Shown here piece by piece: positions 27,015 to 35,880 of a stretch of DNA of 64,000 nucleotides. The stretch spans positions 71,694 through 135,693 of the forward strand of contig JAZLAU010000001.1 of the NCBI GenBank assembly GCA_045613305.1, given 5' to 3'. The stretch is from SFTJ01 sp045613305 (GTDB lineage Bacteria > Bacteroidota > Bacteroidia > Bacteroidales > Muribaculaceae). The notes below the pieces were generated by a model that was given only the letters and a program-made list of their open reading frames with translations, searched no databases and was not told the DNA's origin. How positions within the stretch are numbered: position 1 is the stretch's first letter; each line of letters starts with the position of its first letter. A program made the translations under genes and the position numbers.

Positions 27015-28409
27015 TTATTCTTTGATTTTTGAGCAATAATATGAATAATAATGTGAAACACTTCCAACATAACTAACAGTTTCTCGAGCTCTGAAATATC
27101 CGTTGCGGCAAACTGTGTCGTTGTAGAATTGCGGATTTGACTTGAGCAAAAGAGCCTCTTGCACGTTGTTGTTCCACACTTTAGGGTCTTTGCCGTATTT
27201 TTCGGCCAGCGCAATGGCGTCAAGAACGTGGCCTATACCAGCGTTATAGGCGGCCAAAATGAATTTTTGTCTTTCAGCGGTGTCTTCCACTCTTTTGCGG
27301 AGCATTCTGTCGAGCGCTTTGATGCTTTTTGCAGCAGCGCCAATGTTGAGGTCTGGGTCTTCAATGTTTTCTAAATCTAACCCGTAGGCTTGAGCGGTGC
27401 GTGGCATGAGTTGCATAATGCCTCTAGCTCCAGCCCATGATTCAACGTCGTTTCGGAATTGTGATTCTACCCATCCGATTGCTGCTAAAAGTCGCCAGTC
27501 GATGTTGTTTTCTTTGCCGTGTTTGCGAAAGAATACGTCATAATTTGAAATTATGCCATGCTGAGCAGAAATGATTGATTTTGTAACTGACAGCAATCCG
27601 TCGTTTCTGTTGGTTTTGCTGAGTTCAAAATATCGTCGTAGCATTAGTTTGTCGGCCGACCCGCTTTCAGTGCTTTGACTCCAAGCGTTAATGCTATCGG
27701 CCAAGTTGGTGTTTCCGTTTTTTACGGCCCATGAAGCGCGTTGCGGAAAACTGATTTGCAGATTGGCGTCGATGTTGCGATAGTAGGTTTGGTTTATCAG
27801 GGCGATATCGCTATTAACTATAGTAAGCGGAATTTCACCCTTTGATACTTTTTCAATCAATACTTCGGCGGTTATGGTGTCGTCGTCGATTGTGCATATC
27901 TTAATTCCACCGCCTATTTCTTCATCAAGATTGCGGATTCTTTCTTCGTACTTGGAATCATTTTCCACGTATACCTCTCTGCCTATCAATTGAATAACAT
28001 CAGAAATTAAAGTATCACTTTTAGGTTGTATTAATACCTGGTATGTGATGTTTTCGTTGCTGCAGTTTAGTACTCGTTTCTTGTATTCGTTGGTTATAGG
28101 CACTTCGTAGGCTATAATGTCAATGTCGCCGCTGTCGAGCATTTCAATTAGCGCTTGCATGTTGCTGCCGATAATGAATTCGGTGGCTAAGTTGTGGTGC
28201 TTAGCGAAATTGCACGCGCGGTCATACTCATAACCCATTGTGTCGCCACGGAAAAGAAAGAATGAGGTGGGGCTGTAGAGGGTGCCTATTTTGATGGTGT
28301 CGGGTAGTTGATAAATATTGTGGTCCATAGAGTCATCGCCTGATTTTCCATTGCATGATGCAATGAATAAAATGGCTACCGATGCTATGAACCACAATAA
28401 TTTACGCAT
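27015..28409 (-). CDS. MltF-like lytic transglycosylase with solute-binding domain
   Basis: A 464-residue lipoprotein with a lipobox at IASC (Cys19). A type II periplasmic-binding-like domain (about residues 40-265, starting IKIGTLYSPTSFFLF) precedes an SLT catalytic domain (about 285-440). The catalytic Glu is in GWVESQF, followed by GARGIMQLMPRTA and AAYNAGIGHV, the standard family-1 motifs. MltF cleaves peptidoglycan with formation of 1,6-anhydroMurNAc; the binding domain modulates activity. It is membrane-anchored in the periplasm. purM lies 24 bp upstream in the same direction. Confidence 0.92.
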   Translation of the reverse strand: MRKLLWFIASVAILFIASCNGKSGDDSMDHNIYQLPDTIKIGTLYSPTSFFLFRGDTMGYEYDRACNFAKHHNLATEFIIGSNMQALIEMLDSGDIDIIAYEVPITNEYKKRVLNCSNENITYQVLIQPKSDTLISDVIQLIGREVYVENDSKYEERIRNLDEEIGGGIKICTIDDDTITAEVLIEKVSKGEIPLTIVNSDIALINQTYYRNIDANLQISFPQRASWAVKNGNTNLADSINAWSQSTESGSADKLMLRRYFELSKTNRNDGLLSVTKSIISAQHGIISNYDVFFRKHGKENNIDWRLLAAIGWVESQFRNDVESWAGARGIMQLMPRTAQAYGLDLENIEDPDLNIGAAAKSIKALDRMLRKRVEDTAERQKFILAAYNAGIGHVLDAIALAEKYGKDPKVWNNNVQEALLLKSNPQFYNDTVCRNGYFRARETVSYVGSVSHYYSYYCSKIKE

Positions 28410-28433
28410 ATGTTTTTAAAGTTATAATTTAAC

Positions 28434-29603
28434 TTATTCGTATTCAAATGTTCCCTTTTCAGAAACGATGGTAAGGTGATTCTTAGGAGCATCGCAAACA
28501 CGACCTATAATTTGTGCGTCGATGTTGAACGACTTTGCGATGTCGATAACGGCTTGCGCCTTTTCTGGCTTCAAATACACTTCCATGCGGTGTCCCATAT
28601 TGAACACTTTGTACATTTCTTTCCAGTCGGTACCTGATTGTTCTTGGATTAACTTAAACAAAGGAGGAACAGGGAATAGGTTGTCTTTTATGACATGCTT
28701 ATTGGTTACGAAGTGCAATATTTTAGTTTGAGCTCCGCCTGAACAGTGTACCATGCCATGGATATCGCTACGCATTGTATCGAGAAGTTTTTTCACAACA
28801 GGGGCGTAGGTTCGGGTTGGCGAAAGCACTAATTTGCCGGCATTAAGTTCAACGCCTTCTACCTCGTCGGTTAGTTTTACACCGCCAGAGTAAACAAGTT
28901 CGTTTGGAACTTGAGGGTCGAAACTTTCAGGATATTTTTCAGCCAAATATTTAGCAAACACGTCATGTCGAGCCGAGGTTAGGCCATTGCTGCCCATGCC
29001 GCCGTTATATTCTTTTTCGTAAGAAGCCTTACCGCAAGAAGAAATACCAACAATAACGTCGCCGTCGGCAATGTTTGCATTGTTTATGACGTCGCTGCGT
29101 TTCATGCGGCAAGTAACGGTGCTGTCGACGATGATTGTTCTGACAAGGTCGCCAACGTCGGCAGTTTCGCCTCCGGTTGAAACGATGTTTACGCCCAATT
29201 CCTTAAGCTCGTCGATTAATTCTTGCGTGCCGTTGATAATTGCCGCAATCACTTCGCCCGGAATTAGGTTTTTGTTGCGACCAATGGTTGACGATAATAA
29301 AATGTTATCGGTAGCGCCAACGCAAAGAAGGTCGTCGATGTTCATTATGAGTGAGTCTTGAGCGATGCCTTTCCACACGCTCATGTCACCAGTTTCTTTC
29401 CAATATATGTATGCAAGAGAAGATTTTGTTCCTGCGCCATCGGCGTGCATAATGTTGCAATATTCAGGGTCGCCTCCGATTACGTCAGGAATAATCTTGC
29501 AGAATGCTTTAGGGAAAAGACCCTTATCGATGTTTTTTATTGCGTTATGCACATCTTCTTTTGATGCCGATACGCCACGCAAATCATATCTTTGGTCGCT
29601 CAT
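28434..29603 (-). CDS. purM: Phosphoribosylformylglycinamidine cyclo-ligase (AIR synthase)
   Basis: A 389-residue protein of the Bacteroidetes-type PurM group. It opens with RYDLRGVSASKEDVHNAI, has an HADGAGTKSSLAY ATP/substrate region and DDLLCVGATDNIL in the N-domain, and STGGETADVGD further on. The C-domain has MVHCSGGAQTKIL and FNMGHRMEVYL, typical of the family. The enzyme closes the imidazole ring of AIR in purine synthesis. It differs from E. coli PurM in length (about 345) but the AIRS fold motifs are clear. purA is also in the window. Confidence 0.92.
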   Translation of the reverse strand: MSDQRYDLRGVSASKEDVHNAIKNIDKGLFPKAFCKIIPDVIGGDPEYCNIMHADGAGTKSSLAYIYWKETGDMSVWKGIAQDSLIMNIDDLLCVGATDNILLSSTIGRNKNLIPGEVIAAIINGTQELIDELKELGVNIVSTGGETADVGDLVRTIIVDSTVTCRMKRSDVINNANIADGDVIVGISSCGKASYEKEYNGGMGSNGLTSARHDVFAKYLAEKYPESFDPQVPNELVYSGGVKLTDEVEGVELNAGKLVLSPTRTYAPVVKKLLDTMRSDIHGMVHCSGGAQTKILHFVTNKHVIKDNLFPVPPLFKLIQEQSGTDWKEMYKVFNMGHRMEVYLKPEKAQAVIDIAKSFNIDAQIIGRVCDAPKNHLTIVSEKGTFEYE

Positions 29604-29629
29604 GTTTGTTGATATTTATTTGTTATGAG

Positions 29630-30463
29630 TTATAAAAAATTCAAAATTATTAAGCTGTATACTAAAATAGCAGGAGCAACAATCAAGAGGCTGTCGATGC
29701 GGTCAAGTATGCCGCCGTGTCCTGGCATGATGTTGCCTGAATCTTTAACGTTAAGAGTTCGCTTTATTAGACTTTCAACTAAGTCACCTAATGTGGCAAA
29801 CACAGAAACCACGCCACCTAAAACAGCCCAAATCCATTCGTTGCCGCAGAAGTAACTGATTCCATAACCGGCGGCAATGCATAAGAAGAATCCGCCGAAG
29901 AAGCCTTCCCACGATTTTTTTGGTGAAATGCGTTCGAATAGTCTATGCTTGCCTATTGTGCACCCAACAAAGAATGCTCCTGTGTCGTTAATCCATATAA
30001 GGACAAGCACGAAAAGTGCAAGCATTGGCGTGAAAGAATATAAGATGGCAAGCATTGAAATTGGCATTGCCACATATAGGATATTGAAGAAAGAATTAGC
30101 CCATGATTTAATTGGCGATTCTTCTTTTAAGTATAAGCCGGCAATAAGGCGGGTTATTAATAAAGTGATAGGTGCAATTGCAGCCACACCAAAACCTGTT
30201 TTTAGACTTGTTGCTGCAAATGTTGCCAAGAATAGCGACAACCCAGCAGCCATGTCGATGACTTTGACAATGGTAGACTGAGACTTTTCGGCCACAAGTC
30301 GGCTAAACTCATTCATGCCGATGAGCAATAATATGGCGAAAAATGCCATGAATGTGAATTTGTCGACAAGAATCGATGCAATTATAAGAACTGCATATAA
30401 AACACCCGAAAGTGCGCGAAGTATAAAATTTTTCACATCTAATGAGTTTTGTTCAGAATACAA
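29630..30463 (-). CDS. cdsA: Phosphatidate cytidylyltransferase
   Basis: A 277-residue integral membrane enzyme with about eight helices. The C-terminal signature is complete: SPKKSWEGFFGG, then LGDLVESLIKR and KDSGNIMPGHGGILDRIDS, which carry the metal-binding aspartates. It makes CDP-diacylglycerol from phosphatidic acid and CTP at the inner membrane, feeding phospholipid synthesis. The plsC-like gene near 63.5 kb supplies the same pathway. purM follows 26 bp downstream. Confidence 0.95.
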   Translation of the reverse strand: MYSEQNSLDVKNFILRALSGVLYAVLIIASILVDKFTFMAFFAILLLIGMNEFSRLVAEKSQSTIVKVIDMAAGLSLFLATFAATSLKTGFGVAAIAPITLLITRLIAGLYLKEESPIKSWANSFFNILYVAMPISMLAILYSFTPMLALFVLVLIWINDTGAFFVGCTIGKHRLFERISPKKSWEGFFGGFFLCIAAGYGISYFCGNEWIWAVLGGVVSVFATLGDLVESLIKRTLNVKDSGNIMPGHGGILDRIDSLLIVAPAILVYSLIILNFL

Positions 30464-30549
30464 AAATAATCAAATTTTCTATATATATCAACCTATAGGT
30501 GTATTAATTAAACGATATGCACGACTAAATTGTTTATTTCACGCAAGTA

Positions 30550-31872
30550 CTATCGTGCATTAAATTTGAAAGATTTAAAGATGTTGCCATCTTTGAGGTT
30601 GTGTATATTAACGATTAGTTGGTTGTTTTCGACTCTGCCTTCAATAACCGACGGGAAATTGTTTTGGCTTTTAGAGTTCATTTCAGGACCTCCACCCACA
30701 ATTTGAGCCCAGCATCTGTTTTTTTGAGGAGCATCAAATTTCACGCGGTGTTGGTGGGCTGTGATGATTAGTTGGCATTTGGCTTTATGCAACAGCGGTC
30801 CCCAAAGGTTTGCACAAGTGCGTTGCCATATGGCATAGTCGTGGGTGTAGTCGGGGTGACGGTCGTCGGGTGTCACATCGCCAGGATTATGCTTTGGATT
30901 ATCGTCGAAAAGTGGTATATGGCAAAATGTCACCAAGAAAGGTGCAGAAGCAATGTCTTTTCGTTTTAATACGTCGCGCAGCCAATTAACTTGAGCTTCG
31001 CGATATTCGGTGCTTTTAAACAGTCCGGCGAAAGCAGGATTGGTATCTTGCTTGTCTTCGGCAGTGTCGAGCCCGATAAGAGCCACATCGCCCATGCGAA
31101 CAGCAAAGTTTCGGCCCAAATCCCAATCGCGAGGTGAGCGTTCCTCGGGTTGGCGATACATCCACACAAGTTCAAGGTGACGGTTTGCAAAGCCTCTCAT
31201 GTCGTGGTTGCCTGAGCAGAACAAATACGGAATTTGAGCCGCGTAATCATTGCGTGTGATTTCGGGTTTTAGAAATATTCTTTTTTGTGCCTCAATAGTT
31301 TCTTCGGTGTTGCATGCGTCACCATTCCAAATTACGCACGACGGGTTGATTTCGGCAATCTTGTCGATGGCTAACCCAAATGGAGTCCACCTTGCATGAG
31401 TGTCGTTGATGACGCAGAAGTGAGCTTTAGCATTTTTGCCCGCAGTTGTGAAAGAGTAAATGGTGTTGCAAATTTCGGTTTCTAACACTTTCATGTCATA
31501 ACCGCTGCCATAGTGAATGCGGTCAGCACCAATCTTGTAGTAATATTTAGTGGCAGGCTTGAGGTTATTGATGCGCACTTGAACCACCTCATTGCTAATG
31601 TCGGCAAGTCGCATGCCACCGCAATTCACCTTAATGCCATCACTTAGGTCGGGGTTTTCTCCGTAAATTACGAACCCGTTGGCTAAATCGGTAACGCTAA
31701 ATGCAATGCCAATGCTTGTTTCGGCATAATTTTGTAGTACGGGTGCGCTATCTATAAGTTTTTCGGACTTAAGTTTTTCGGTATTCTCTTTAGTAGAGGC
31801 ATTGGCATAGGGCGCAACACTAAGTGAAGCAGCTGCTAATGCTGAAGTTTTAATGAAGTTTCTGCGATTCAT
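30550..31872 (-). CDS. Exported metallophosphoesterase (purple acid phosphatase-like)
   Basis: A 440-residue protein. The N-terminus NRRNFIKTSALAAASL has a twin-arginine-like signal, processed near ANA. A fibronectin-type-III-like beta domain (about 40-145) precedes the phosphoesterase domain. Metal-binding motifs are all visible: INDTHA, NGDACN, SGNHDMRG, FCHIPLF and TAHQHRVKF. This pairing of domains is that of purple acid phosphatase-like enzymes; the substrate may be a phosphomonoester or diester outside the cytoplasm. It stands between cdsA and umuC without obvious operon mates. Confidence 0.88.
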   Translation of the reverse strand: MNRRNFIKTSALAAASLSVAPYANASTKENTEKLKSEKLIDSAPVLQNYAETSIGIAFSVTDLANGFVIYGENPDLSDGIKVNCGGMRLADISNEVVQVRINNLKPATKYYYKIGADRIHYGSGYDMKVLETEICNTIYSFTTAGKNAKAHFCVINDTHARWTPFGLAIDKIAEINPSCVIWNGDACNTEETIEAQKRIFLKPEITRNDYAAQIPYLFCSGNHDMRGFANRHLELVWMYRQPEERSPRDWDLGRNFAVRMGDVALIGLDTAEDKQDTNPAFAGLFKSTEYREAQVNWLRDVLKRKDIASAPFLVTFCHIPLFDDNPKHNPGDVTPDDRHPDYTHDYAIWQRTCANLWGPLLHKAKCQLIITAHQHRVKFDAPQKNRCWAQIVGGGPEMNSKSQNNFPSVIEGRVENNQLIVNIHNLKDGNIFKSFKFNAR

Positions 31873-31939
31873 AATTCATGTTTTCAATACTAATGCAAAG
31901 TAAAAAAATATGAATTACAAATGCAAGACGTGATTGGTT

Positions 31940-33241
31940 TTAATCGATGTCGAAATTAGTTGTTTTTGATTCTTTTGGCATTACTTGAGCCGAAAAAATG
32001 AGAAGACTCGAGTGGGTGTGAGACTTGAATTTTTTAGAGGGTTCCCATTTGTGCTTGGTGTGGTCGGCAACAAGCCCCACACAATAGTTGCCGTTAAGGT
32101 TGTTGATTTTGTCAACAACTTGCATCAACTTGTTGTGCTTGTCGTGGTTTATTTCTGAGAAAAGGTCTTGCTGCACAGCAGAGGCTTTAGTAATGCCGCT
32201 TAAAAGTACTCCGGCCTTTTTGAAATTCACGCCTTGCCTATACACATGGTTCATGGCCATAATGGCATATTTCACGATTTTGAGTGTGCTCGAAGTGGGA
32301 GTAGGCAGTCGTAATTCACAAGAATTAGAATAGAACATTTCGGTTTGGCTAAAGCGGTCGTTGGAGACATATACCGCAACCGACGCCGCAACCGACCCTT
32401 GTGCCCTTAATCTCTTTGCACAATTGCTTGCAAATGTAACAATGGCATCGTTAAGTTCTTTCTTTTCGTTGATTGTTTTGCCAAACGAGCGCGATGTTGT
32501 GATTGATTGGTGTGCTAAAGTTATGGCACTCGGTGTTGTGCAGTCTTGGCCTTTAAGTTCGCATTGGGTACGGTAGCCAGTGATGGTGTATTTTCTTTTT
32601 ACCAATACTGGGTGCATTTGCATGAATTCGTAGGCCGTGCGAATGTTGTGCGAGGCTAATGATTGTGCAGTTTGTCGTCCGATGCCCCACACTTCTTTTA
32701 TTGGTAGTTGCATTAATTCGGCTTCAATGAGTGCTTTATCGGTTAATGCACAAACGTTTTCGTTGACGGAACGCTTTTTTTTAGCGATGTGTGATGCAAT
32801 TTTAGCCAAAGTGCGAGTTGGGGCAAATCCTATGCTGACACTAATGCCAGTGTATTGGAAGATTTTCCGAGTGAGCATGAGCGCAAATTGAAGGTTACGC
32901 TCGTCGTCGGCATAGGGCATTCTAAAGAAAGCCTCGTCGATGGAATAAATCTCAAGTTTTTCAACGTTTTTCCCCATTAATGACATGATACGGTTGGAAA
33001 TGTCACCATATAACTGATGCCTTCCGGATATCATAATCACTTTAGAGGGGTCGGTGTATTCTTTGATTTTAAAGGCTGGGCATCCCATAGGAATGCCTAA
33101 GTCTTTGGCTTCATAACTGCGTGAAATTACGCACCCGTCGTTGTTTGAAAGTACAACGACCGGTTTACCCCAAAGTGAGGGGTTGAATGCGCGTTCGCAC
33201 GTTGCGAAAAAATTGTTGCAGTCAATGAGTCCGTAAATCAT
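31940..33241 (-). CDS. umuC: DNA polymerase V catalytic subunit UmuC-like
   Basis: A 433-residue Y-family polymerase. The active site motifs are IDCNNFFATCERAFNP (first Asp), YSIDEAFF (catalytic Asp-Glu) and SIGFAPTRTLAKIASH. A C-terminal little-finger-type domain and a UmuC-specific tail follow. It performs error-prone translesion synthesis, activated by processed UmuD. umuD is 16 bp upstream, so they are one operon. No integrase, plasmid or transposase gene accompanies it. Confidence 0.95.
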   Translation of the reverse strand: MIYGLIDCNNFFATCERAFNPSLWGKPVVVLSNNDGCVISRSYEAKDLGIPMGCPAFKIKEYTDPSKVIMISGRHQLYGDISNRIMSLMGKNVEKLEIYSIDEAFFRMPYADDERNLQFALMLTRKIFQYTGISVSIGFAPTRTLAKIASHIAKKKRSVNENVCALTDKALIEAELMQLPIKEVWGIGRQTAQSLASHNIRTAYEFMQMHPVLVKRKYTITGYRTQCELKGQDCTTPSAITLAHQSITTSRSFGKTINEKKELNDAIVTFASNCAKRLRAQGSVAASVAVYVSNDRFSQTEMFYSNSCELRLPTPTSSTLKIVKYAIMAMNHVYRQGVNFKKAGVLLSGITKASAVQQDLFSEINHDKHNKLMQVVDKINNLNGNYCVGLVADHTKHKWEPSKKFKSHTHSSLLIFSAQVMPKESKTTNFDID

Positions 33242-33257
33242 TTTGGTGGTGCAATGA

Positions 33258-33692
33258 TTATATCAGCATGTTTTTTATGAGATGGCTCACAACGCCCCAT
33301 ATTTGGAAGTTGTTTTCTTCGTTGATTTTAATTTCAGGGTATTGTGAATTGGCTGGCACGAGGTAGATAGAGTTGTTGCGTATTGCTATTTTCTTCACAG
33401 TGAAATCACCGTCTACAAAGCACACTGCAATGCTGCCGTCGCGCGGGGTTAGCGACTTGTCGATAATGAGGATGTCGCCTTCGTTAATTCCACAATCAAT
33501 CATAGAGTTACCAGTAACTCTTGCACAAAAGGTTGCTTCGGGGGTGCGTATTAATTCGTTGTAGAGGTCGAACGTGTCGCCAAAAAGGTCTTGGGCAGGA
33601 CTTGGAAATCCTGCTTGAATGTTTGAGCCAAAAGAAGCAATTTTCAGGTCGGCTGAGTTTTCTATGTTTTTGATTTCAATTTCGTTCATCAT
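33258..33692 (-). CDS. umuD: UmuD-like S24 self-cleaving protein
   Basis: A 144-residue S24 peptidase-like protein. The Ala-Gly cleavage site is at residues 27-28 (QAGFPSP), the catalytic Ser63 is in GNSMID, and Lys100 is in DFTVKKI. It lacks a LexA DNA-binding domain. Cleavage would yield UmuD-prime, which joins UmuC to form polymerase V. Two adjacent ATG codons start the frame; a TAATTTTG -7 box ends only four bases before the first. Confidence 0.94.
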   Translation of the reverse strand: MMNEIEIKNIENSADLKIASFGSNIQAGFPSPAQDLFGDTFDLYNELIRTPEATFCARVTGNSMIDCGINEGDILIIDKSLTPRDGSIAVCFVDGDFTVKKIAIRNNSIYLVPANSQYPEIKINEENNFQIWGVVSHLIKNMLI

Positions 33693-33696
33693 GAAA

Positions 33697-33704
33697 CAAA
33701 ATTA
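33697..33704 (-). promoter_or_regulatory. Candidate umuD -7 box
   Basis: TAATTTTG on the - strand fits TAnnTTTG and ends four bases upstream of the ATG, which would make the transcript leaderless or nearly so. The -33 region would fall inside the htpG terminator loop, where no good TTTG is seen. Confidence 0.3.
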
Positions 33705-33709
33705 CAAAA

Positions 33710-33747
33710 AAACTGGGACACTTAATAAAAATAAAGTGTCCCAGTTT
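33710..33747 (-). terminator. Terminator of htpG
   Basis: A 14-bp perfect stem (33710-33723 with 33734-33747) with a ten-base loop, followed on the - strand by seven Ts. It lies 22 bp after htpG and 18 bp before umuD. Confidence 0.9.
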
Positions 33748-33768
33748 AGGATTACTATAATAGAAAAA

Positions 33769-35814
33769 TTATAGAAGTTCGATAGAACGTTTTAGGAAGT
33801 TGTTTAGGGCTTCGCCTTTTAGAAGGCCGTTGCTTAGAAGAGCAATGTCAACCAATTGTTTCACAGTGTCTTGACCGTTAGCATAATCGGAAACAATAGC
33901 AGCTTCTTGGTCGCGAAGTTCGTGAGCGCGCTTTTCTTTTTCCTCAACTTCTTGTTGCTTGTCGGCTGGCAGGCCTTTGTATTCCTTATCGGTGTCGCGA
34001 ATTGCTTTGATTTCAGCATTCACAACTGCGAGTTCGGTTTCAATAGGGTTGATTTGAGCGTCAAGAGCCGATTCAGTGGCATCCATCACCTTCTTTACAA
34101 CAGGGTGGTTGGTGTTAAGAGTTAGGATGTAGTTGTCGGGGAATTCGCCGTAGAAACTCATTCCTGGTTGAAGGGCAGCCATTTCTTTCATTCGACGCAT
34201 ATATTCGCTTTGTGTAATCACAACTGGAGAACTTTCGGCCGACAGGCTTGCAAAAGCAATGTTGAATTCGGCTTTGTCGATAGCAGGGATTTGCGATTTG
34301 AACAAAGTGGTTAGCACGTTTCGTTGCTTTTCGTTTATTTCAGAAAGGTTTGAATCGTCCTTCTTTATGATGTTCTCAATCACGTCAGAGTCAACTCGAA
34401 CGAAGTGTGATTTTTCAACCTTTTGCTCAAGAGTGCTGACAAAGGCGCTGTCGAGTTGGCCATCCATAACAAGCACGCTGTAGCCCTTGTCGGTTGCTTG
34501 CTTGATGTATGAGTATTGACCAATCTTATCGGTAGTGTATAGCACTACTAAATTGCCATCTTTATCGGTTTGGCTGCTTTCGATAAGTGCTTTATAGTCA
34601 TTGAGTTTGAAGAACTTGCCGTTGGTATCTTCAAGTAGCATAAACTTCAATGCCGAGTCGCAGAACTTCTCATTGGTTAGCATGCCGTACTCAATGAAAA
34701 TCTTAATGTCGTTCCACTTTTCTTCAAAGTTCTTGGCGTCGTTTTTAGCAATTTCTTCCAATCGTTGAGAAACCTTTTTTGTGATGTAAGAAGAAATTTT
34801 CTTCACGTTTGCATCGCTTTGTAGGTATGAGCGTGAAACGTTAAGAGGAATATCTGGTGAATCGATAACACCTTGGAGAAGCATTAAGAAATCAGGCACT
34901 ACACCTTCAACCGAATCGGTGACGTATACTTGGTTGCAATAAAGTTGAATGCGGTCTTTGCGCACATCAAGATTATTCTTGATTTTTGGGAAATATAGCA
35001 CACCGGTGAGTGTGAAAGGGTAGTCTACATTAAGGTGAATCCAAAACAATGGGTCTTCTTGACCTGGTTGAATGGCGTGATAGAAGTTAATGTAGTCTTC
35101 GTCTTTCAGTTCACTTGGTTTTTTAGTCCAAATAGGGTCAACGTTGTTGATAACATTGTCGCGGTCGGTATCGACATATTTTCCGTCTTTCCATTCTTGT
35201 TCCTTACCCGAAACGATGGTGACAGGCAAGAATTGACAATATTTCTTAAGAAGGGCATCAATGCGTGATTTTTCAAGGAATTCTTTCGCATCGTCATCGA
35301 TGTGAAGAACGATGTCAGTACCGCGGGTTTCTTTTTCGGTTTCCGACATTTCAAATTCAGGAGAACCATCGCAAGTCCAAAGAACGGCTTTTGCACCTTC
35401 CTTATATGATAGTGTGCGGATTTCAACCTTTTTCGACACCATAAATGCCGAATAGAAACCAAGTCCGAAGTGACCAATGATAGCATTAGCATTGTCCTTG
35501 TATTTTTCCAAAAATTCTTCTGCACCCGAGAATGCTATTTGATTGATGTATTTGTCGACATCTTCGGCGGTCATACCGATACCCATATCGCTAACTGTAA
35601 GTGTGCCGGCTTCTTTGTCGATTTTTACACTCACTTTAAGGTCATTTGTGTCGCCCTTAAATTCACCGATTGATGAAAGGGTCTTTAATTTCTGAGTAGC
35701 GTCGACTGCATTTGAAATTAATTCGCGTAGGAAAATTTCATGGTCGCTATATAAAAACTTTTTAATGACGGGGAAAATGTTGTCGGTAGTTACCCCAATA
35801 GTTCCTTTTGCCAT
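33769..35814 (-). CDS. htpG: Molecular chaperone HtpG (Hsp90)
   Basis: A 681-residue Hsp90. The N-terminal GHKL ATPase has RELISNAVDAT, VSDMGIGMT and GHFGLGFYSAFMV. The middle domain contains YFPKIKNN and LNVSRSYLQSD with the catalytic-loop Arg. The C-terminal dimerisation domain follows and the eukaryotic MEEVD tail is absent, as expected. It is a cytosolic ATP-dependent chaperone. A strong terminator follows. No heat-shock operator was recognised upstream. Confidence 0.97.
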   Translation of the reverse strand: MAKGTIGVTTDNIFPVIKKFLYSDHEIFLRELISNAVDATQKLKTLSSIGEFKGDTNDLKVSVKIDKEAGTLTVSDMGIGMTAEDVDKYINQIAFSGAEEFLEKYKDNANAIIGHFGLGFYSAFMVSKKVEIRTLSYKEGAKAVLWTCDGSPEFEMSETEKETRGTDIVLHIDDDAKEFLEKSRIDALLKKYCQFLPVTIVSGKEQEWKDGKYVDTDRDNVINNVDPIWTKKPSELKDEDYINFYHAIQPGQEDPLFWIHLNVDYPFTLTGVLYFPKIKNNLDVRKDRIQLYCNQVYVTDSVEGVVPDFLMLLQGVIDSPDIPLNVSRSYLQSDANVKKISSYITKKVSQRLEEIAKNDAKNFEEKWNDIKIFIEYGMLTNEKFCDSALKFMLLEDTNGKFFKLNDYKALIESSQTDKDGNLVVLYTTDKIGQYSYIKQATDKGYSVLVMDGQLDSAFVSTLEQKVEKSHFVRVDSDVIENIIKKDDSNLSEINEKQRNVLTTLFKSQIPAIDKAEFNIAFASLSAESSPVVITQSEYMRRMKEMAALQPGMSFYGEFPDNYILTLNTNHPVVKKVMDATESALDAQINPIETELAVVNAEIKAIRDTDKEYKGLPADKQQEVEEKEKRAHELRDQEAAIVSDYANGQDTVKQLVDIALLSNGLLKGEALNNFLKRSIELL

Positions 35815-35880
35815 AGCTGTTATATTGTTTAGTGTGTTTGTTATTTTTTTTGTAATAGTTTAAATATGATAGTATTTATG

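Noticed and set aside
31940..33692. umuDC as mobile or plasmid-borne cargo
   Set aside because: Neighbours are housekeeping genes (htpG, a phosphoesterase), base composition is similar by eye, and no integrase, transposase or flanking repeats were found.
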